A stretch of DNA of 64,000 bases from assembly GCF_034931405.1 (NCBI RefSeq), contig NZ_JAYGHA010000023.1:1-64000 (forward strand), read 5' to 3'. The DNA comes from RDYJ01 sp034931405 (GTDB taxonomy: Bacteria; Cyanobacteriota; Cyanobacteriia; Cyanobacteriales; Nostocaceae). A program made the translations under genes and the position numbers. This document shows, piece by piece, positions 58,471 to 64,000 of the stretch. Positions within the stretch are counted from its first letter, which is position 1. The number at the start of each line of letters is the position of its first letter. The notes under the pieces are model-generated. The model made no database searches. It was given only the letters and a program-made list of their open reading frames with translations, and was not told the origin of the DNA.

Positions 58471-60663
58471 TTAAACAGGCTGTTCTTGAGTAGGGGGAGA
58501 TGGGATCTGATTCAAGATTCCTGGTTTTGAATTTTTTGATTTTCCGACCAAGATACTATATGGGTCTTCTTCAAATGTACCGTGCATCGTCATCAGCATA
58601 GCCTGAATTAATGCTTTGGCTTTGAGTAGTATTTCTTGAAATTCCATTTCTGGATCAGAAAGTGCCACGATACCGCCACCAATACCAATAGAAGTTCCAT
58701 TAGGAGTGAAAATAGCAGTGCGAATAACTATATTCAAATCACTTGCACCATTCAATCCTAAAAAACCAATCGCTCCTGAATATACTCCCCGTGCTTCTTG
58801 TTCCAGGTGATCAATAATTTGCATGGTTCTGATTTTAGGCGCTCCTGTCATTGATCCTCCTGGAAATGCTGCTCGAATACAATCTACTGCTTGCAGGTTT
58901 GATGGCAAATGTCCGCGAATTGTTGTCACTAGTTGATGTACAGTAGCGTAGGTTTCGACATCCATTAATTTTGGTACATGAACACTACCTACTTCACAGA
59001 CCTGTCCTAAATCATTACGTAATAAATCGACAATCATCAGATTTTCTGCTCTGTCTTTTTCGCTGTTTCGCAGTTTTTCTCGCAGGATAAAATCTTCTTC
59101 GGGGTTTTTTCCTCGTCGTAGCGTTCCTTTAATAGGCTTAGTTTCTACCCACCCTTGACGATCAATTTGCATAAATCTTTCTGGAGAAGAACAGGTGATC
59201 GCTATTTCACCAAAGCGCAAAAATGCAGCATAAGGGGCAGGATTTATCTGCCGTAAATGACGATAAAATGCCAATGGATCAGGTTTAATATCCGTGTGTA
59301 GTTGATTTGTGAGACAAACTTGATAAGTTTCCCCTTCATGAATTTCTTGTAAACAATGGTGAATATTATTAATGTAAGTTTGGTAAGGACGACTTAAATA
59401 GAACTTAATTTCCTCACCATTAGCTTGTGCTACAAGAGGAGGAAGAGGAGGTAAATTTTCAAGTTGTTGTTGGATGGCATCAAACCAAATTTCTCCCTGT
59501 TCCCTTGCTCCTTTTTTGATTAATTGCAGCAAATAAATACATTGTTCTTGATGATCGATAGCAATCAAGCGATCGGCAAATAAAAAAATTGCATCTGGCA
59601 AAGGTGAAGAATGTACTAATTTTCCGCCACATTCTGCTTTCAGTTCATAGCCAAAATAGCCAACAAATCCACAGTTAAAATCAAAAGGTAAATCATCATT
59701 TTGGCAACTCCGGTGGTCAATTTCTCGTTTGAGAAATTCAAAAATACTTTCGGTGCGACGAGTTACCCTATCTGACTGTGTGATCATGAGTTCTTGGTTT
59801 TGGGTACGGTAACGCACCAATAAACTGTTTTTCCCATTCCCATCACCCATAAAAGAGAACCGAGATAGACCAGTTTCTATGTAACTACTGTCTAACCAAA
59901 AACTATTTGGTGCTTCCTGAAATAAATGAACAAATATCTGTTCTGTATTCGGGCAAATATCTAACTTTCGCGTCTGAAGTTCAAATTCTTCTGGCTTTTT
60001 ACAAGTATAATTAACAGCATCATCGACAGAATTTTCTCCTATCCACTGCTTTTTTTCTAAACGGATTGCAGATTTTTTTAAATATTGAAATGTGATATTT
60101 TTAAAATTTTCTAATAATTTTTTTCCATATTCTGTACAAATAGACTCTGGATGAAACTGCACACCCCAAAATGGTAAATGACGATGGCGTAAACCCATCA
60201 CTAAACCTTCTTGAGTCCAAGCAATTTTTTCTAAACAATCAGGTAATTTATCTGCAACTAATAAGGAATGATAGCGCACCGCAGAAAATGGACTAGGAAT
60301 ATCTTGAAACAATTCCAAACCATGATGATAAATCTTACTAATTCTCCCATGTCTAACTTCCGGGGCATGAATAATTTTACCACCATTTAGGTAGGCAATT
60401 CCTTGATGTCCAAGACAAACTCCCAGCAATGGCACATCTAAATTATTTTCAATGATTTGTTGGCAAATTCCAAAATCTTCTACTATTTCTGGACGACCTG
60501 GACCTGGAGAAATGACAATGTTGTCAAAGCCAATTTTTTTCAATTCATCCCAGTTAACTTCATTATTGCGAATTACCAGAGGATATTTACCATTTATTTC
60601 AGCAATCATCTGGTACAAATTGAAGGTATAAGAATCGTAATTATCAACAATTAATGTTTGCAT
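58471..60663 (-). CDS. pabB: Fused aminodeoxychorismate synthase (PabA-PabB)
   Basis: 730 residues. Residues 1-190 are a class I glutamine amidotransferase with the triad Cys83 (GVCLGHQ), His171 and Glu173 (FHPES). The rest is a chorismate-binding domain with TKPIKGTLRRG: the PIKGT lysine is the mark of PabB, while TrpE (15295-16806) has PIAGT. It also has IVDLLRNDLGQV, FPGGSMTGAPKIRTMQII and GIGGGIVALSDPEMEFQE. Makes 4-amino-4-deoxychorismate for folate. A PabA-PabB fusion occurs in other cyanobacteria. Confidence 0.93.
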   Translation of the reverse strand: MQTLIVDNYDSYTFNLYQMIAEINGKYPLVIRNNEVNWDELKKIGFDNIVISPGPGRPEIVEDFGICQQIIENNLDVPLLGVCLGHQGIAYLNGGKIIHAPEVRHGRISKIYHHGLELFQDIPSPFSAVRYHSLLVADKLPDCLEKIAWTQEGLVMGLRHRHLPFWGVQFHPESICTEYGKKLLENFKNITFQYLKKSAIRLEKKQWIGENSVDDAVNYTCKKPEEFELQTRKLDICPNTEQIFVHLFQEAPNSFWLDSSYIETGLSRFSFMGDGNGKNSLLVRYRTQNQELMITQSDRVTRRTESIFEFLKREIDHRSCQNDDLPFDFNCGFVGYFGYELKAECGGKLVHSSPLPDAIFLFADRLIAIDHQEQCIYLLQLIKKGAREQGEIWFDAIQQQLENLPPLPPLVAQANGEEIKFYLSRPYQTYINNIHHCLQEIHEGETYQVCLTNQLHTDIKPDPLAFYRHLRQINPAPYAAFLRFGEIAITCSSPERFMQIDRQGWVETKPIKGTLRRGKNPEEDFILREKLRNSEKDRAENLMIVDLLRNDLGQVCEVGSVHVPKLMDVETYATVHQLVTTIRGHLPSNLQAVDCIRAAFPGGSMTGAPKIRTMQIIDHLEQEARGVYSGAIGFLGLNGASDLNIVIRTAIFTPNGTSIGIGGGIVALSDPEMEFQEILLKAKALIQAMLMTMHGTFEEDPYSILVGKSKNSKPGILNQIPSPPTQEQPV

Positions 60664-60946
60664 ATTTTTTAGAGATTATTGTTAATATTCAAAAGCTCTG
60701 TGTCGTTTCCAAATTCTATTCCCAACGCTTTAGGTATAGTTGAGTTTATCCATATCTTAAATTACTAAGTAGTACATTTGAAGCTATAATTGGCGCTTAT
60801 TATTTAGATAATAGTTGTGATGTTGAACCACTCCGTGCTATTGTTGAACACATTATTTGATTCCGTATCAGAACACACAGGGGGAAATTCATAAATTACC
60901 CCTAAGTAAGAATAAGGTTTGTAGTAGTTAAAAATTAAGAAAAGTT
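60664..60946. other. Divergent region between pabAB and ispD
   Basis: About 280 bases, no gene. It contains a partial MITE fragment (60878-60920). The ispD promoter must lie within or before the fragment. Confidence 0.5.
60878..60920. mobile_element. Fragment of the MITE-like element, copy C
   Basis: AGGGGGAAATTCATAAATTA with CCCCTAAGTAAGAATAAGG continues in line with the interior of copy A (GGGTAATTCATGAATTACCC then CTACGCAAGAATAAGG). The outer ends are missing or decayed. It lies within 30 bases of the ispD start. Confidence 0.6.
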
Positions 60947-61660
60947 GTGTATTTATTAATTCCCGCCGCAGGTAGCGGCAAAAGAATGGGTGCTGACCGC
61001 AATAAACTCTTACTACAGGTACACTCAAAATCATTAATTGCTTGGACTTTGTTAGCTGCGGAAGCTGCAAGTGCTATCAGTTGGATTGGGATTATTTCCC
61101 AACCTCATGACTGGGAAGACTTTAAGGGTATTATGGCTGATTTGAAGCTCACTAAACCAGTTGAATTTATTCCTGGTGGGAGTACCCGGCAAGAGTCGGT
61201 TTACAACGGCTTGCTGGCTCTCCCAGAGGCTGCTGAACAAGTATTAATTCATGATGGGGCGCGATGTTTAGCTACACCTAATTTACTCAATGCCTGTGCG
61301 GAGGCTATTCGTCATTGTCCTGGGTTAATTGCGGCTGTACCGGTGAAAGATACCATTAAAGTTGTGAATGAAAACGGCATAATTGAAAGTACACCCAACA
61401 GAGAACAACTTTGGGCGGCTCAAACTCCCCAAGGGTTTGATGTTAAACTATTAAAACAATGCCATACTGAGGGTGTGCGGCAAGGTTGGGAAGTGACGGA
61501 TGATGCAGCTTTGTTGGAAAAATGCGGGATTGAAGTGAGTATAGTACCAGGAGAGGAAACAAATTTAAAAGTTACCACTCTTCAAGATTTAGCGATCGCT
61601 GAATTTATTCTTAATCATAGGGAAGAGGGAACAGGGAACAGGGAACAGGAAACTACTTAA
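60947..61660 (+). CDS. ispD: 2-C-methyl-D-erythritol 4-phosphate cytidylyltransferase
   Basis: 237 residues with a GTG start at 60947, the only start upstream of the essential N-terminal LLIPAAGSGKRMGADRNK motif. It forms CDP-ME from MEP and CTP in the non-mevalonate isoprenoid pathway (carotenoids, phytol, quinones). Further landmarks: EFIPGGSTRQESVYNGL, LIHDGARCL, AAVPVKDTIK, REQLWAAQTPQGF and VTDDAALLE. The last residues (EEGTGNREQETT) are encoded by an STRR, so the C-terminus has been extended by repeat DNA. Confidence 0.95.
   Translation: MYLLIPAAGSGKRMGADRNKLLLQVHSKSLIAWTLLAAEAASAISWIGIISQPHDWEDFKGIMADLKLTKPVEFIPGGSTRQESVYNGLLALPEAAEQVLIHDGARCLATPNLLNACAEAIRHCPGLIAAVPVKDTIKVVNENGIIESTPNREQLWAAQTPQGFDVKLLKQCHTEGVRQGWEVTDDAALLEKCGIEVSIVPGEETNLKVTTLQDLAIAEFILNHREEGTGNREQETT
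61624..61655 (+). repeat. STRR forming the 3' end of ispD
   Basis: GGGAACA heptamers run from about 61627 into the stop codon region, supplying the last 12 codons. Confidence 0.8.
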
Positions 61661-61702
61661 TTATCCTTCTGCCTTTTGCCTTTTGCCCCGAAATTTCTCA
61701 AT

Positions 61703-62245
61703 ATGCCCAGGAAAAACATAGATATAGCTATCAAAATAGAAGCGATTTTGTATTTAAAGGGTAAACCTTTATCTTTGAGTGAAATTGCCGAGTATGCTGG
61801 GTGCGATCGCCCTACAGCGGAAGAAGGGATAATTGAACTCATGGATAATTATGCCCGTCGAGATAGTGCGCTGGAAGTTGTAGAAACTGTAAATGGTTAT
61901 AGTTTGCAACTGCGGTCAGATTTTCATGATTTAGTACAGACGTTGATACCTGTAGAATTAGGTGTAGGAGCTTTACGGACTTTAGCGGCGATCGCTCTCA
62001 ACAGTCCTATTCTCCAAAGCGAATTGATTGACCTCCGGGGTTCAGGTGTATATCAACACGTTCCTGAATTAGTAGAATTAGGATTTGTTCGCAAACGCCG
62101 AGAAGGTGATTCCCGGTCATATTCATTACAAGTCACCCCGAAATTTCATCAATATTTTCAAATCGATCAACTGCCTCAAATCATCCCCACAAACGAGAAA
62201 GAACAACAGCTAGAACTAGAGTTAGAGGGAACTGGGGGGGGATAG
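61703..62245 (+). CDS. scpB: Segregation and condensation protein B
   Basis: 180 residues from the ATG at 61703 (a TTG at 61676 adds nine). ScpB dimerises and binds ScpA to form the SMC condensin complex. Tandem winged-helix pattern: KIEAILYLKGKPLSLSEIAE, LVQTLIPVELGVGALRTLAA, then LIDLRGSGVYQHVPELVELG and VRKRREGDSRSYSLQVTPKF, the last close to the ScpB signature. The tail is low-complexity (LELELEGTGGG) from an adjoining repeat. It lies 42 bases after ispD, so co-transcription is likely. Confidence 0.92.
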   Translation: MPRKNIDIAIKIEAILYLKGKPLSLSEIAEYAGCDRPTAEEGIIELMDNYARRDSALEVVETVNGYSLQLRSDFHDLVQTLIPVELGVGALRTLAAIALNSPILQSELIDLRGSGVYQHVPELVELGFVRKRREGDSRSYSLQVTPKFHQYFQIDQLPQIIPTNEKEQQLELELEGTGGG

Positions 62246-62325
62246 GGGACTAGGGACTGGGGAGATGGGGAGAAAATTCTTTACCTGTTACCTGTTACCT
62301 GTTACCTGTTACCTGTTCCCTGTTT
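62226..62325. repeat. STRR arrays after scpB
   Basis: GGGGACT-like units at 62228-62270 (beginning inside the last codons of scpB) and CTGTTAC heptamers at 62283-62320. Confidence 0.8.
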
Positions 62326-62393
62326 TGATAAATGCGCTAGGCTTGTACTATGGTTTAAAGTAGAATTAGCAACTAAGCTAGAAGAAATTGCCA

Positions 62394-62741
62394 ATGGTGT
62401 TTGATCCTGACTTTTTGAATGACAACTCTTCTGAGGAACACACTAATCAGCTTCTGAACGATCACCTGGGAGAAAGCCCGAATCCGTTATTGAAATATTT
62501 ACAGCATCAATCTCCCGATGTTCTTGCGCGTGTTGCCCAGTCTGCCAGCCCAGAAATTAAACAAATCATCTCCCAGAATGTCCAAGGGCTAGTAGGGATG
62601 CTCCCACCAGAGAGTTTTAACGTCCAAATTACTACAGACCGGGATAACTTAGCAGGGCTGTTAGCATCAGCAATGATGACTGGGTATTTCCTGCGCCAGA
62701 TGGAACAAAGAATGCAATTAGAGAATTTGTCTAATCAATAG
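62394..62741 (+). CDS. DUF760 family protein
   Basis: 115 residues from the ATG at 62394; a TTG at 62388 adds two. Cyanobacterial/plastid DUF760: NPLLKYLQHQSPDVLARVAQ, then EIKQIISQNVQGLVGMLPPE, FNVQITTDRDNLAGLLASAM and MTGYFLRQMEQRM. Soluble, helical. Plant relatives are chloroplast proteins; the function is not established. A strong inverted repeat follows the stop. Confidence 0.88.
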   Translation: MVFDPDFLNDNSSEEHTNQLLNDHLGESPNPLLKYLQHQSPDVLARVAQSASPEIKQIISQNVQGLVGMLPPESFNVQITTDRDNLAGLLASAMMTGYFLRQMEQRMQLENLSNQ

Positions 62742-62747
62742 TTATTA

Positions 62748-62777
62748 AGTACAGCCGTAATTAATCACGGCTGTACT
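62748..62777. terminator. Bidirectional terminator between DUF760 and htrA genes
   Basis: Perfect 11-base inverted repeat AGTACAGCCGT / ACGGCTGTACT with an 8-base AT loop, in the 47-base space between convergent genes. Confidence 0.75.
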
Positions 62778-62788
62778 ATAAACTAAAT

Positions 62789-63985
62789 TTAGGGGGAAGT
62801 TCCTGAGCGCACTTTTAAGGTTTGAGTTCTGCCATTACGGTTGACTTCGATTTCTAGAATGTCTCCAACTTTACTAGAATCAACGATCTTTTGTAATTGG
62901 GCTGTAATTTGTACTGGTTTACCGTTGATTTTTTGAATCACGTCTCCGGGAAGTAGTCCTGCTTGTGCTGCTGGCGAATCTTTAAGAACTTTCTTAATTG
63001 CAATACCAACATCGGGCTGAATGTTGAGTTTCATGTTCTGATTCAGCTGCTGTTTTTTGCCCGGTGAAAGGTCTAGCATTTCAATGCCCAAAAAAGGGTG
63101 ATCTGCTTTTCCTTTGGTAAATAGTTCATTAGCTATGCGGACGGCGGTTTCAATGGGAATGGCAAAACCAAGTCCTTGAGCATCAGTGCGGATAGCAGTA
63201 TTAACGCCAATAACTTCACCTTGGGCATTTAAAAGAGGTCCACCTGAGTTACCGGGGTTAATTGCGGCATCAGTTTGGATAAAGCTAACGCGTTTATCGG
63301 GAATGCCTACTTGGGCGCTAGTGCGATCAGTGGCGCTAATAATACCAATAGTTACAGTATTATCTAATCCTAAAGGATTACCAATAGCGATCGCCCATTG
63401 ACCTGGGATTAATATTTGTGAATTGCCTAACGTAACTGTAGGTAACTTATCCGCAGGAATTTTGACTACTGCTACATCGGTGACAGTATCAACACCCACT
63501 ACCTTACCTTCAAAAATTCGACCATCTTTGAGGGTAACTTGTACTGTATCTGTCTGTGTAACTACGTGAGCATTGGTTAATAATAGACCATCTGCACTTA
63601 AAATAAATCCTGAACCCGTACCGCGCTCAATTCGTTCTTGAGGAATTGGTTCTTCATCTTCCCCAAAAAAATGCCGCCACATAGGATTTTTTAAAGCTTG
63701 AAAAATTGGATTTGCCACTTTACGAGTAGCATTAATTCGCACCACCGCAGGACCTACTTTCTGCACAGCAGTAGCAATAAAATTGACATTATTGCCACCA
63801 ACAGAATTCCCCATAGACCCGGAAGGATAAGCAATCACAGATTCTGAAGGTACAGATGCTGTGACATTTTTGAACTTTGGAAACGAGCTATTGTATGGCA
63901 AATATCGACTACTAAAAACACCAAGACTACCGCCAATAGCCACTAAAAACATATAAACGGCTAATTGCTTCACAGATAACTTCAT
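62789..63985 (-). CDS. Membrane-anchored HtrA-type serine protease
   Basis: 398 residues. An N-terminal TM helix (about 8-26) anchors it with the catalytic part in the periplasm or lumen. Trypsin-like triad: His140 (LLTNAHVV), Asp170 (DTVTDVAVVKI) and Ser247 (NPGNSGGPLL). One PDZ domain (about 295-395; ending NGRTQTLKVR) follows. It matches the cyanobacterial Deg proteases HhoA/HhoB/HtrA, which remove damaged envelope proteins; I cannot tell which of the three. The window ends 15 bases upstream of the start. Confidence 0.93.
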   Translation of the reverse strand: MKLSVKQLAVYMFLVAIGGSLGVFSSRYLPYNSSFPKFKNVTASVPSESVIAYPSGSMGNSVGGNNVNFIATAVQKVGPAVVRINATRKVANPIFQALKNPMWRHFFGEDEEPIPQERIERGTGSGFILSADGLLLTNAHVVTQTDTVQVTLKDGRIFEGKVVGVDTVTDVAVVKIPADKLPTVTLGNSQILIPGQWAIAIGNPLGLDNTVTIGIISATDRTSAQVGIPDKRVSFIQTDAAINPGNSGGPLLNAQGEVIGVNTAIRTDAQGLGFAIPIETAVRIANELFTKGKADHPFLGIEMLDLSPGKKQQLNQNMKLNIQPDVGIAIKKVLKDSPAAQAGLLPGDVIQKINGKPVQITAQLQKIVDSSKVGDILEIEVNRNGRTQTLKVRSGTSP

Positions 63986-64000
63986 ATTAATTAATTAAGA

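Overview
The window is chromosomal DNA from a filamentous, probably heterocyst-forming (Nostocales) cyanobacterium. Evidence: psaD of photosystem I, ycf35/ycf46, a CRR6-type NDH-1 assembly factor, sqdB/sqdX, a CyaB1-type GAF adenylate cyclase, many HIP1 sites (GCGATCGC), AT-rich spacers and dense arrays of short tandem heptanucleotide repeats (STRRs) between genes. One run of 150 N (52253-52402) is an assembly gap lying directly beside such a repeat. I saw no rRNA, tRNA or CRISPR array.

Layout. 0.4-2.4 kb: a DICT-GAF histidine kinase. 2.8-11.4 kb: an accessory co-directional cluster of a membrane FHA protein, a one-TM protein, a TPR protein, a PrlF/YhaV-type toxin-antitoxin pair, a kinase-like remnant fused through a TM helix to a SecD-type periplasmic domain, a 1031-residue HerA/DUF87-type ATPase and a low-complexity protein. 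11.8-14.6 kb: an MFS transporter gene cut in two by a 1.54-kb IS200/IS605-type element carrying tnpB and a divergent ribbon-helix-helix gene. 14.7-16.8 kb: psaD and trpE. 16.9-22.5 kb: a minus-strand accessory block (2TM protein, dual-OB protein, two DUF488 proteins, VapBC, a decayed VapBC, a DUF4209/HEPN-like protein). 22.7-25.1 kb: ycf35-ycf46 and a small RHH protein.

25.4-31.7 kb: a lipoprotein, sqdB, a DUF4291 stub, sqdX, cyaB1 and a DUF7219 protein. 32.6-39.8 kb: purC followed by the envelope cluster omp85-lpxC-fabZ-lpxA-lpxB, which makes outer-membrane proteins and the lipid A core. 40-43.3 kb: genome-defence debris (a frameshifted Rpn-like nuclease, a cytosine methyltransferase whose restriction partner is deleted to a stub, and a Uma2 protein). 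43.4-52.2 kb: nfi, two adjacent FHA proteins (one fused to a flavoprotein), a GH10-like hydrolase, a GDSL esterase, a membrane protein, an ISL3-like remnant, HU and cobD. 52.4-64 kb: a flavoprotein oxidoreductase, a REC-DUF3685 protein, a PerR/FurC regulator, CRR6, a GT9 glycosyltransferase, a PabA-PabB fusion, ispD, scpB, a DUF760 protein and a membrane-anchored HtrA protease.

Most genes are housekeeping. The parts most likely to hold something undescribed are the FHA/kinase-like-SecD/HerA cluster, the DUF488-DUF488-dual-OB operon, the RHH-TnpB element (whose excision is predicted to restore a 413-residue transporter exactly) and the FHA-flavoprotein pair. Family names are from recognition by eye; no database search was run.
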